NCBI GenBank assembly: GCA_026770025.1
Contig: JAMXDE010000019.1
Location: 1,178,001 to 1,242,000 of the forward strand
DNA from: Craspedostauros australis
Lineage: Eukaryota > Bacillariophyta > Bacillariophyceae > Mastogloiales > Achnanthaceae
DNA: 64,000 nt
Direction of reading: 5' to 3'
Position 1 is the first letter of the stretch. The number at the start of each line of letters is the position of its first letter. The translations under genes and the position numbers were made by a program. The notes beneath the pieces are model-generated. The model saw nothing but the letters and a program-made list of their open reading frames with translations. It had not been told where the DNA came from and did no database searches. Shown piece by piece: positions 1 through 10,230 of the stretch.

Positions 1-2012
1 CTACATGTGCGGAGAGCAAGGTACTGTATTGACTGTCTACTCTGTTGCACTGAATCAAGTGCATCAGTGCAGGGTCTTGCCAAGTTGTGTGGCATCGTTT
101 CTTCACCCTACTAACACCAATAAGCTAACTCATAATAACGGACTAGGATTAGCTACAAAGCACTCTACTTCTCATCGTTACAAGTTATAACTATTCAAAC
201 AGCACACCTCTCTTGAACTGCATCACACGGCTATCCCGAAGCCGGCAGATTCACGAGGCATTCTCCACCGATTCGCGACGCCTACGCACGAATCCTAACT
301 AATTGTGATTAATCTCCATGGCCCCCAACAGCAAAAACTGTTTGAGAACACCAAACACAACACAACAACACGACAATGGAGAAACACAACAAAACTCCAC
401 AAGCGCTGTCGAATGGCATCGACGGCACTGCCACAACCAGCGGTCCAGTGCAAGATCTGAGGGCATAGGCGGAACCGCCATGGAAAGTTTGGTGGATGAG
501 CGAGAGCGGGATGTCATCTTGGCTTATTTGGGGCCGTGGCAGGCCCACGCGCACACGGCACGATTCGGAGGAAAATATGCTCATTGGATATGGTCTCTGC
601 CTGGAATGCACAGGCCATTCCAACGACCATGGATGGGCAAGACGTATCCAAGAGGATACGGTGAAGATGCACACGAAGTTTGAGGGTCGGGGGTGGCCTG
701 GAAGGTGCCCTCCGCAAGAAACAAGTGGCGGGCAAGAGTTTTTTGGCGGGTGGCGGCGGACACATCACGTGACTTCGCTGGTGATGGGTGCCATTGAAAA
801 GTCACCCATATCGCCAAACCACCCATTCAAGATGTGTTAGAAATCAACTCAAGATGGCCATGGCGAAGTATCCTGCGCAGATACGGTCTGGAAGAGGCTG
901 CAGCCTGGGATGCACACGAAAGGGATTTTTTTGGGTGTCGGAAAAACATCATGATGGCATCATCACATGGAGGTGCACCTTTGGAGGTATGAGCGCCCCA
1001 CCCATTCTGAACACATCAGTGTGTCGCCAGAGAATGTGGGAACGCATGAGGGGCATGTGAAGGAGCTGCAAGGATCGTATCGACGAGATACGGATCCAAA
1101 TCCGAACGGCATCCGTGTCGGAATCGGGTGTTCGAAAATTCTGCGTTTCAGTGCAGGGACAGTTTGGAGTATGAGATGCGGCTATCTGCGCAGGATCTTC
1201 ATGGAGTGGATAGATGGGGGGTATCCGGAGCCAGTGTGGTGCGCAGATTGTGAAAATGCCAGGGATGATAATGATGATCATGGGTGCTGAAGGTAGGGCA
1301 GCATGGTGCCATCGAGAATTTTTTGCACCCACCACCTGACAGACAGCAAGCCAAAACGACATTAAAAATAAAGTTCATACAAATTTAACTAAGATATTCA
1401 GAATAAACGATAGCCAAGCGTCCGAATGAACTGTCTAGTTTTAATTTTAAATGGTGCGTTGTTGAGATATAACATCATAAGCAGTTGTTTGGATGGTTTT
1501 GGGTGTGCTCTAATTTAGTCTACTTTATCACGACTCATCACGAGTAAAACTCAAAAAACACTCCACAACTAGTGTTATCGTGAGTGCATCAACTGCGACC
1601 TGGAGGTCGTAAGACGTAGAGCTATCATGACCGAAGGCTACAGCACAGTCAGGAACAAGGATGTATTCGCAGCTCGCACTTGTAGAGAGCATTGAGGTAC
1701 GAGTCAACAAGGGGCGGATGGAAGTGGGCTCGGTGGGACTCAAATGGGATGGACCAACCGAAACGAAGCCAAACACGATTCCAATTCAATCCAGTCGCAT
1801 TTGTGCAAAATAATGGCTTCAATCACGAACGTGCTCGTATCTTTGGAAACGTCATGGAGCTCAAATCATCAGCCCACCAACACCCAAAGATCCAAACAAG
1901 CAGATCTGCAACTTTCGCCAAGCGGCAACTTCGACACGACGACATCGCACTACGTGCATCTATCAGCAACTGACAGCAACTGAGAGTGATTGAGACAACG
2001 ATAACGACGACG
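1..2012. other. Left-edge region without a supported gene
   Basis: Short open frames exist on both strands (for example 318-683 plus and 949-1362 minus), but they overlap each other, show no recognisable domain, and have no consistent coding bias. The last part, roughly 1690-2012, is the likely promoter and 5' UTR of the gene starting at 2013. I see no RNA gene and no mobile element here. Confidence 0.5.
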
Positions 2013-2741
2013 ATGACACTCTTCGCTGCGGTGCTGATCTCATCGGTGCTTCTGTGCCATCAAGTGACGGCATGGCATCAACCACCTCCATTCATCCATA
2101 GCGATCAGCAATTCAATATCCACAATCAGCTGATCAGTCAACATGCGTTGCAGCAACAGCTTTCTCTGCACACGACAGCGCTGAAGATGGCACCGATAAC
2201 GACACAAACGGTGACATCAACAGCAACGCCATCCATGCTGTTGTCTGTCGCACCCGATGATATCGAAACGATAATGAATATGAACGCTCTGCCATCGTCA
2301 CCCTTGGTCATTGCCATCATTGCGATCCTGCTTGGAGCTGCCGCACAGACCTTCATCAACCAGATGCTCAAGGGCGATCAAGGGCTGGGCGCATTCCTCA
2401 AGGATGGATCGGGATACAACCGATCTGGCTTCGTTTCCAAACGGAAGAACGGTGGCAAAGAAGAAAGTGGCACTGATGATCCACTGCCGTGGCTGAAGTT
2501 GCCGCAGTTGGACTTTGTGGATGTGGCTGGGCAGGAGAAGCAGGTGATGGCATCGAAGAGCCTCCGTGGCATCGACGGTGGCAATGGTGATGAAGGTGAT
2601 GTCGTAGGTGAACTGGAATCGCTACGCAGCGCTATGAATGAGGAGTTGGAGAACGGCAATGTGGCCGAGGCGACTGTGCTGCGCGAGAAGTTGGAGCGGA
2701 GGATGAAGGCGAATGGAATGGACTATCAATCAGACAGCTGA
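2013..2741 (+). CDS. Plastid-targeted single-pass membrane protein, unknown function
   Basis: 242 residues. The N-terminus is a signal peptide (residues 1-20, hydrophobic core FAAVLISSVLLC) with a cleavage site TA|WHQ, followed by a Ser/Thr/Gln-rich stretch. That is the bipartite layout of diatom plastid presequences, with Trp in place of the usual Phe. One hydrophobic segment lies near residues 95-115 (LVIAIIAILLGAAAQ) and is followed by GDQGLGAFLKDGSGYNRSGF. The C-terminus is a charged helix (ELESLRSAMNEELENGNVAE) that resembles a UVR-type helical hairpin. An open frame extends nine codons upstream to a GTG, but the first ATG is at 2013. I infer a thylakoid or plastid-envelope protein; I do not know its function. 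Confidence 0.8.
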   Translation: MTLFAAVLISSVLLCHQVTAWHQPPPFIHSDQQFNIHNQLISQHALQQQLSLHTTALKMAPITTQTVTSTATPSMLLSVAPDDIETIMNMNALPSSPLVIAIIAILLGAAAQTFINQMLKGDQGLGAFLKDGSGYNRSGFVSKRKNGGKEESGTDDPLPWLKLPQLDFVDVAGQEKQVMASKSLRGIDGGNGDEGDVVGELESLRSAMNEELENGNVAEATVLREKLERRMKANGMDYQSDS

Positions 2742-4139
2742 TGCAGACGACATGGCATTTCATGGTACCCTATGTCGTGGCGTGGCGTGGCGTGGCGACG
2801 CCTACCAGTCTCAAGGCAACCCTCCCATACGTTTCTCACGTTGGAGTGGAGCATCCGGTTCCACCAAAGTTTGAGATGTGTCGAGAGAGGGATGATGAGA
2901 GTATGAATGAAAATATTTATTTTCATCACGGCCGAACCTTCCGGCGCTGCGAAAGTGGGGAACTGTAAGTTGAAGACACTGTAATTCTTGTTGTCTGCAC
3001 TGCGGAAATAACAGATAGCGCCGGTTGAGGTTACACTGGTATCTGCATTTGCGATTGGATACGAAGGCTGTGTGTTGTGCCGAGTTGCAATGGCAGCATC
3101 GGTTCAGCGGAGTTACGGGGATGTGGCAAGCCCCGAGACATGCGCGCAATGGCAGCGTTCATCCTTTTGGTTTTTTCTTGCTACCTGCTCCGTTTGCACA
3201 GATTATTGCCGCGGACGGACACGGAGACGGAAGCGGAGTCTGAGACTTGGAGCATACTGTTGGATCGCCACCCAGTTTCGGCTGGTGCTAGTGAGAGCTC
3301 AGTGTGGGAGTGTATTCCATTGATGCGGCAATGACTTGGACCGTTCGCAGCGCTCTCCTGGCTTGGGGTTTCCAGGCGATCCTCGTTGCTCAGGCTCTCT
3401 CTCTCTCTGGAGCGCTCGCCGCGCCTGAATCGGATGATTGGTTGCATGAAAGCTCGAGATGTGTTGACGAGCAACATGAGATAGAGTTAATGAATGCAAA
3501 ATGTGTCTGCACGGCACAGTGAGCCACCTGCGGATATGCGAGGTAGTAACCTCGAGTTCGAAAGTCCATGCCGAGCCTGCAACAACCGCAAGTGCGTAGC
3601 GTACATATAGAAACATGTTGAGTTTCATGGCGCGCCACCGAAGTCATAAAATGTGTCATGCTTTGTGGCAACCGTTGGTACGACCTACGATGCTCTCAAC
3701 ATGCTTTGTATTACTCTGCTGCTGTGCGGAGCTCGCGTCATGGCTACGGATGCAAAGGAACTCTCCCGTACCACGCCGACCACGAAATGTGCAACTCTTC
3801 GAGGGGACATGCTGCAGCGTTCACCTTTTGCAACATTTTTTGTGAGACTAACTTACCAGTGTGGTACGGCAAAAGCGTGTGGACTCTTTCTATCGAACTA
3901 TCTATCTTTGATGCAGGCTATGGGAGTGGACTCAAACGACTTCAATTGTTTTGTTTTGCGTACCAACGCAGGAACACAAAAGAGACACAACTCAATTGAG
4001 GCACACAACACTTGTGACACCATGGGCTCTCCTTCTGCATCATCCCCACAAAGTGCTACTCTGAAGGGAGCAGCTGGAGCCACTCACTTCTGCATCGCCT
4101 CTATCAGCCATACACGTTGAACAAGGCTACGCGGCCAGC
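2742..4139. other. Intergenic region
   Basis: No gene is supported. A frame at 3701-4120 (plus) begins with a signal-peptide-like stretch but lacks any recognisable domain and ends 20 bp before the next start codon, so it is more likely 5' leader sequence of the gene at 4140. Confidence 0.5.
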
Positions 4140-4760
4140 ATGATATCGGAAGTGATCAACGCGTTGTTTGCAACGTATCTGTACTCCGAGTACCTTCTCA
4201 AGAGCCAGAATGACTTCCCATCATCATCGTCGTCGTCACGCCCATCACGTGTGTCCCGCTCATCGACAGCAGCCCCTCCGACACTCAGCGGTGGCGCACA
4301 GGCGATGGCAGTGCTGACAGAACTGATCCCGCAGCGCTCCGTCCTGATCGGTGGCATCCTCGTGGCCATTGTCAACGTCCTGGATCGCGTCACCGGGTCC
4401 ATCCACGTGGTCACAGAACTCGTGGAATCGGCGTTGCATATTCCCAAGGCGATCATCGCGGCGCTCGCTTACATCGCAGCGCTGTACGTCGATGTGCAAC
4501 GCAAATCATCATTGACGGTGCCATCGTTCCTGCGAAAGGTGGGGTGGGCATTCCTCCGCGTTCTGCCGGCGTATCCATTTCTGGCCGTGCTGATCAGCTT
4601 CGTCTTTCTGTTCGTCATCAATCTGTGGGAGGCGCTGCATTTGCCGATGGAGTGGCTCAATGCGCCAATCTACTACGGCACGCTGTACGGTCCGTTTGCG
4701 TGGGTGTACGTGACAGTCAAGACCCAGATTCTTCAAGAGCAGACATCGCTGCCCGTTTGA
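4140..4760 (+). CDS. Small multi-pass membrane protein, unknown function
   Basis: 206 residues, ATG start. The first ~60 residues include a Ser-rich stretch. Hydrophobic segments then follow near residues 75-95 (VLIGGILVAIVNVL), 103-122 (ALHIPKAIIAALAYIAALYV) and 140-165 (FLAVLISFVFLFVINL), with a hydrophobic C-terminal part (YYGTLYGPFAWVYVTV). I therefore expect three, perhaps four, membrane passes. No catalytic motif or known transporter signature is visible and no clear targeting peptide is present. Family unknown. Confidence 0.7.
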   Translation: MISEVINALFATYLYSEYLLKSQNDFPSSSSSSRPSRVSRSSTAAPPTLSGGAQAMAVLTELIPQRSVLIGGILVAIVNVLDRVTGSIHVVTELVESALHIPKAIIAALAYIAALYVDVQRKSSLTVPSFLRKVGWAFLRVLPAYPFLAVLISFVFLFVINLWEALHLPMEWLNAPIYYGTLYGPFAWVYVTVKTQILQEQTSLPV

Positions 4761-5851
4761 ATCGGCAACATTGGTTGACACAGCTTGACTCAGCATTGAG
4801 CTTGAGCACGTGCATACTCTACGCGCGCATGCTACCACACTGACGAGCATGCAACGCAGCTGAATCTGATCCACAGAGCGCGAAACGGCGCTGTGAAAGC
4901 GAAAGCGAAAGCAACAGCAGAACTGAAAATGATGGATGTTCGGACGACGCCGTCTCGTCCGAAGAGAAACTTTCGTCGCAGTCGCCGACGCTGGATGGCG
5001 AAGGACGGAATACACACTTCCTCTCATGATGCGGAATCCAGCATTCAAAGCCGCGATAGCCTCCGTACGATCTATTGGCGACCGTCATCCTCGATGCCGT
5101 GACGTCATGTATACGTACTGGTCCATGAAGCAGGCAACAGAAGGACGCCGATTGTCATCAACCGGGGTCGCCTGGATGGCTTATCTCGGTTCTTCTCAAC
5201 CAGGGATACGGGATCGGACGTCGTAGAAACAAGTGAATGGAAGTGGTACCATGGGAGAAAGGGAGAGCGAGGGGCATGAATCCTGCACAGACAAGGCCGT
5301 ACTCGTAGAGTACGACCTATTGAGTTCCAAACAAGTCGAAACTTTCATCCAATGAACGATTGAAGCAGTTGCAGCTCCTGCATGGCTCTCTATCAATCGA
5401 ATACGGGCCAATCGGTACCACCGGAACAAGACGCAAGCACCGGCGCTTGATTATCAGTCATCCGCGCCAACTCCGGACACGCCCGCGGCTTTCGAGCGGA
5501 GTCTTGGCTTGCACACTCCAGGGGGGCCGCAATCACTCGCAAGAATGGTGGGTTCAGCTTTCGTTTTAATCTCATTTTATTGTGTTGTATTCTATTGGGT
5601 TGTGTACGCGTATGGCTTCTTTCTTCTCGTGCCACGAAAAGCACAGCACAGCGCTGTGGCAGAGTGAGAGGAGGATACTCTGTCTGTCTGGCATGGCGAC
5701 GCGTGGCGCTGAATGGGAGCTACCGCTGCACGAATAGCGGTGCCCTGCATCTCCTGGAATTGCGCCATCACTGGTGGTAGGGAACCCAAAATGGCCATGT
5801 CGCCGTTGTCCCCTGTGCCAAAAATCGGAGAAGAAGCAAAATTCAAAATTC
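4761..5851. other. Intergenic region between two converging genes
   Basis: Overlapping short frames only, none with a domain. The sequence contains a TGACGTCA palindrome near 5100. Nothing else is recognised. Confidence 0.5.
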
Positions 5852-6598
5852 TCACTGCTTGCCACCATCTCGCGTTTTGAATGCTGCGGCTTTACGCTTT
5901 CCGACCCATCTGGCGATGCGCCCAACAGGGCTCTTGCTACGTGCCTTGCTTGAGGCACCCGCTGCCGCCATCTTCGTCTTCTCTGCCTTCTTCTGTTTGG
6001 GCACAGCGCGTCGCTTTCTGCGGAAGATGTCTTCCATCATGCTGTCGTTCAGCGCCCTGCAGGATGCGCCGATTCCATTGCTCGATCCCATCTGCTTGAC
6101 ATATTCAATCTGTGTGCGGCTGTAGCCCGCAAACTTGAGCCACGATTCGCGGATAGACGACGAGATGCGCAAGTCCTTGAAGACTGTGGCGTGGTTCGAA
6201 CGATGCGTCGATTCATAGTCATCGACGGTAACTGAGTATGCCTCCGATCGTTTCCACCCGAGCTGGATGGGCGCGCCGATCACCGGCGTTGCTGGCTGGA
6301 GGCCCATGACGATGGGATGGACGTGGACATGCACGGACCCGAATTGAACGGAACGTCGCGAACGGTTGCTATCGGTCTCTGATTTCAGCGATCCTTCTGG
6401 TGTTGCCAGCAGAGTCGCTTGTGCCGATTGCATTGACTCCGTGTGCGCTTCGGAAACTGCATCGGTTTCATCGCAGCATTCACTGCGCTCGATCGTATTC
6501 TGGCAATCCATCGTGACAGCAGTCGATTGCTGTTGTTGCTGCTGCTGCTGTTGATGTTGATGTTGCTCTGATTGTTGGTTGCTGTGAAGTTGTGTCAT
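5852..6598 (-). CDS. Diatom-type GAPIQLGW-domain protein, unknown function
   Basis: 248 residues from the ATG at 6598. An in-frame ATG at 6802 would add 68 residues, but that stretch has different composition and overlaps a dispersed repeat, so I prefer 6598. The N-terminal part is poly-Gln/His (a CAG tract on this strand). The core runs from SVQFGSVHVHVHP through GAPIQLGWKRSEAYSV and DDYE to a segment ending GYSRTQIEYVKQMG, and is followed by a basic Lys/Arg/Ala-rich tail with possible nuclear-localisation character. From memory, this arrangement (VxFxxVxx, then GxPIxLGW, then a charged helical part) matches an uncharacterised family abundant in diatoms. Function unknown. Confidence 0.75.
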   Translation of the reverse strand: MTQLHSNQQSEQHQHQQQQQQQQQSTAVTMDCQNTIERSECCDETDAVSEAHTESMQSAQATLLATPEGSLKSETDSNRSRRSVQFGSVHVHVHPIVMGLQPATPVIGAPIQLGWKRSEAYSVTVDDYESTHRSNHATVFKDLRISSSIRESWLKFAGYSRTQIEYVKQMGSSNGIGASCRALNDSMMEDIFRRKRRAVPKQKKAEKTKMAAAGASSKARSKSPVGRIARWVGKRKAAAFKTRDGGKQ

Positions 6599-7233
6599 GG
6601 TGCTTCTACGGTTATGATTTGTTTCTGTTGACGTGTATGTAGAGTATTGTTTTATGGTATGGTGTTGGACTGCGCGATTACTCGTAAGGTATAGTGTGGT
6701 ATCATGAAACAGTCGACTGCGGAATGTCGGTTGTTCCAAATTGTGGAAGAGAACGAGCTTTGATACATACATAGTATTCCTCCGTTGTGAAATGATTTCC
6801 ACTTATCTTTTTTGCGACATGTGTTGAGACACCAACGACGTCATCAAAAGTGGGGGTTGCGGTAACCAAATTGCCTGTTTTTAGTGACTCTTCCTTCCTT
6901 CGAAACTCGCTCGCTCGCCACTGGTCTCTGACAGTGCCAGGTACCACGACAGCAGAATGCGATACCATTCTGTGTGTCGATCCGACAGGTTTTTATCCAC
7001 GGTGCGTTCCGTCCCTCCCCTCTGTTCGTGGATGTCTTCCCGCAATTCTGTGTCGTGACGTCACATCAGGTGTTCGAAAGCGTTCATAATTGTTAATTTT
7101 CTTATGTTTTAGATGATGCAGCTGTCAGAAATGTGCCAAAATACAGATTCTGATAGCGCGAATTGGTCGAAGATGGCGTATTTTGTGTCTTTTTGGTTGA
7201 CTTTGTTGTGTTCAGCTTTCGCAAACCAGCTTC
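6599..7233. other. Upstream region of the 5852-6598 gene
   Basis: Promoter and 5' UTR of the minus-strand gene. It holds one copy of a 37-bp dispersed repeat (6772-6808) and two ACGTCA-type motifs (near 6839 and 7056). No gene is recognised. Confidence 0.5.
6772..6808 (-). repeat. 37-bp dispersed repeat, copy 1
   Basis: The reverse complement matches 15372-15408 at 36 of 37 bases by direct reading. Identity stops abruptly on both sides, so this is a short conserved block and not part of a longer visible duplication. Confidence 0.85.
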
Positions 7234-7374
7234 TGTTGGCATACGTGCTTCCGGATGATGACAGATGCTGATGGAGGCACCTCGGCTGCCACAGACCTTG
7301 ATCATCACATCTCCAATACTCTAAATCCACCATTAGTACCATCTCAAACACACCACACTCGCACAATAGTGACA
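7234..7374 (+). repeat. 5' LTR of degenerate copia element (diverged)
   Basis: Starts TGTTGGCATACG and ends AGTGACA, giving the canonical TG...CA ends at 141 bp. It aligns with 14337-14476 through shared blocks such as ATCATCACA, AATCCACCAT and CACACCACAC; overall identity is roughly 60-65% by eye with small gaps. Confidence 0.6.
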
Positions 7375-7579
7375 AGTGATGGCTTTTTCACGTGTCACGT
7401 GAATCTTTCATTGCTTCCTCTCTTCGCAAGTGCTCAGGGACATCACATTCCGTTGCATTCACAGTATCTTCCCTCAACGTCTTTGCCCATGCTCTCCATT
7501 CTTGCTTCCTTCTTCCTTCCATCATGGCTGTCAACAATGGTAGCGCCATGCTCTTGTTGATGCCTCCCTCATCTCTGCG

Positions 7580-7995
7580 TGGCTCAGTTGGACGTGGTTC
7601 CCCTCATGTGGGATGACCTCAAGACTACCACCGACGGTGAATTCTACAATTTGCTCAACAGTGATGATGACTTCTTCCATGCCCAATTGGTGCATTGATG
7701 TGCCAATCTCGTCCATGTCCATGGCAGGTGGAAGCTTTGATCATGGTTTCATGCTTGTGGAGATGATGGCGACGACGATTGGGTTGCCAACTTCCAGGCC
7801 TGCAAGTTCTGCATGTATCTGCACCACTTCACCACTGTTCCAAGTGCCAATGGCATCACTCTGCCAACATGCATTGCGCCACCACCAGATCCCGCACTTG
7901 ATGCAGTTGACACCACTGCAGACAGTGATGCCAGGATTTCTAAGGCTCCTGCCAACAATGATGTCCCTGCGAATGAGGCTACCAATGTTGGAATG
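7580..7995 (+). pseudogene. Degenerate open frame upstream of gag
   Basis: One frame through here reads as protein-like sequence broken by two TGA codons. Pieces include VVPLMWDDLKTTTDGEFYNL, then a stop, CANLVHVHGRWKL, a stop, and a longer segment with WVANFQACKFCMYLHHFTT and a Pro/Asp/Ala-rich tail. It lies inside the copia element, before gag, where copia elements normally carry only a short leader. It may be an extra ORF of the element or a fragment of another inserted element. Family not recognised. Confidence 0.35.
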
Positions 7996-8080
7996 TGCAT
8001 ATGTGTATGTGCATCGCTCACTCATTGTTCTCTTATACTATATGCACAGACGGCGCAACTACATTCGTGTTGATAGTGAA
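7993..8080 (+). repeat. ~88-bp dispersed repeat, copy A
   Basis: The reverse complement of 13851-13935 aligns here at roughly 75% identity with one ~6-base gap. Shared blocks include TGTGCATCG, TTCTC and AACTACA. The two copies sit in inverted orientation within the same retroelement. Confidence 0.6.
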
Positions 8081-8819
8081 CTGTGATTGATCGAAATCAC
8101 ATCACGAATTCGGACACACAAAAACCACCAACATTTTGGGGAAATTTGTGAACAACCATTTATGAGAGCATAAGGAACATCGTCCGTCCATCCATCAACA
8201 AAACATGTGATATCGAGTCAGGCTTGATATATTTCCCAACTAAACCTCAAATGACAACACCCTCGCCAGACCACTGCATCATCAATGGAATCTGGAATCT
8301 GAAGGACCATGGAAGACAACAGCTGACATTGACAGGATGTCATCATGTCACCACGTTGGCAGCTGTCTCCACATCAGATCAAGAAGGCAAAGATTCAATG
8401 GCCAAGAAATATCAAGATTGTAGATATACAAGGAGGAGTTTGGACAAAACATTTGCGAATACTCGCAGAGTAGTGGGCCAGTAGAGGACAAGATGGCTGA
8501 GCATGTGTCGAATACAGAGCACATATCGAGTACGAAATATTGCTTGTTGTGGACGCGAAATATCGAGAGAGAGAGAGAATACGAGTAATGGCGAGAGAGT
8601 ATCTTGTGCGCCAGCTCATAGTCAGAGAGAGACACCAAGAGCATCAGAGGAGCAATGTCATGAAATAGCAATTGTCATCATAACAGCCATCACTGTCTTC
8701 CACGATTGCAAGGTATCCGTCTACGGAACTTTCCAACACGTTTATAAACAATAGATCAGGGCAAGCCCATGGATCAGATCGTGCGAAGAAGACCACATCA
8801 TTCAAGAGCAGCACGCTGA

Positions 8820-10230
8820 ATTAGTGAGGAAGAGGAATTGAAAGACATCCCTCTGTCCAACCCAACTATCAAACAAGAAGAAGGTGCAAGTGAGACTCCA
8901 CTTCAACCACAGAAGGAAGCAGGTGCGCCCACTGTCCTCTCTAGCACAGAAGGAAGCGCGATCGACGAGACCAATGAGGAACGGTTTGCGAGACTACAAC
9001 TTGTGCAGAAGAGCATTCTCACAAATATGAAGCAAGAAGAGACAGGTGTGGCGAAGAGCATTCGCACGGCCAAACAGAGCAGAGAAAGTGAGACAACATG
9101 AGGAGGAGAATTTGTGACGAAAGACATCTCCGCGGAAACACGAGCGAAAATTGAAAAAGTGATCACACAGAAACAAACGGAGATCACAAGCGTGCGCGTA
9201 ACATCAACAAAGCAACGGAGTAGCATGGCAACATCAGCCAATGTGAACAAGCAACCCATCAAGGCGCCGCTATTCAGTGGTAGTCAGGAGGACTACAATG
9301 CCTGGGAGTCCCAAGCGAAGGCGTACACGCGTGCGCAGAGAACAAGAGATGTGATGTTGGGGAAGACAAAGATCCCAACCAAGAGCAAAATCGGAGCTGC
9401 CACAGAAGCAGACAAGGAAGTATTGGAGGAGCCCTACGAGCTGGCAGCCAACTGCTTCAGCAATCTGATCCTTATGATGGATGCAGAGAAGGGTACAGGC
9501 AAGCAAGCCATCCAATACAACAACCAATGCATCTCCAACATATTCCCTGAGGGGAACCCACACGAGGTGTGGAAACTTCTCACGGAGAAGTACAAGCCGT
9601 CCGATGCCGCCACCAAGATCAAGCTCAAGAGGCAGTTCAACAACAAGAAGATGAAGAAGGACACTGATCTAGATGTCTACATTGCATAGCTCAAGCTACT
9701 GCGCTCCTGCCTTCAAGACGTCGGGCACAAGATCAGCAACAAGGAAATGATTATGCAGATCCTCAGCACAGTGAGTGCCGAGTACAAAGCACAAGTCATC
9801 AACTTCAAACATCAACTCACATTCAACCCAACTGTTGTCACAATCAACACAATCAGAGCACTGCTTCGCACATCATACACAACCAACCAAGGAGGGAAGG
9901 CCTACATCGACAAATTTCAAGACAGCAGCATGAAGACTAACGACGCTGGCTTTGCGAGCACCGGCAACTTCAAGGGAATCTGACACAACTGTGGTGTGTA
10001 TGGTCATCGATCTGCGATTTGTCCCGAACGGAAGAAGGCAAACAACAAGAAAAACGCCAACAACAACAGAAAGAACGGAAACCGAAACAATAAAGGCAAG
10101 GGAAGCAGATTCAACGGAAAGTGCCACTACTGCAGCATCATCGGACATCGCGAGGTAGAGTGCCGAAAGAAGAAGTTCAACAAAAAGAAGAAGGCCAACA
10201 AGCAGGCCAACACAGCGAAGGAAAGACATG
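8820..10230 (+). pseudogene. copia gag remnant with two zinc knuckles
   Basis: One reading frame carries a Gag: KAPLFSGSQEDYNAWESQ (the conserved Gag N-terminal motif), a helical region ending DTDLDVYIA, then two CCHC knuckles and a Lys/Asn-rich tail. Three in-frame stops break it: TGA near 9099, TAG at 9687-9689, and TGA at 9981-9983. The last falls exactly where the first Cys of knuckle one (xHNCGVYGHRSAIC) should be, so a TGC/TGT to TGA change is the likely lesion. Knuckle two (CHYCSIIGHREVEC) is intact. There is no ATG at the start, so the true initiation codon is lost. Confidence 0.8.

Noticed and set aside
3701..4120. Signal-peptide-like frame before the membrane protein gene
   Set aside because: No domain beyond a hydrophobic start, and it lies where the 5' UTR of the next gene should be.
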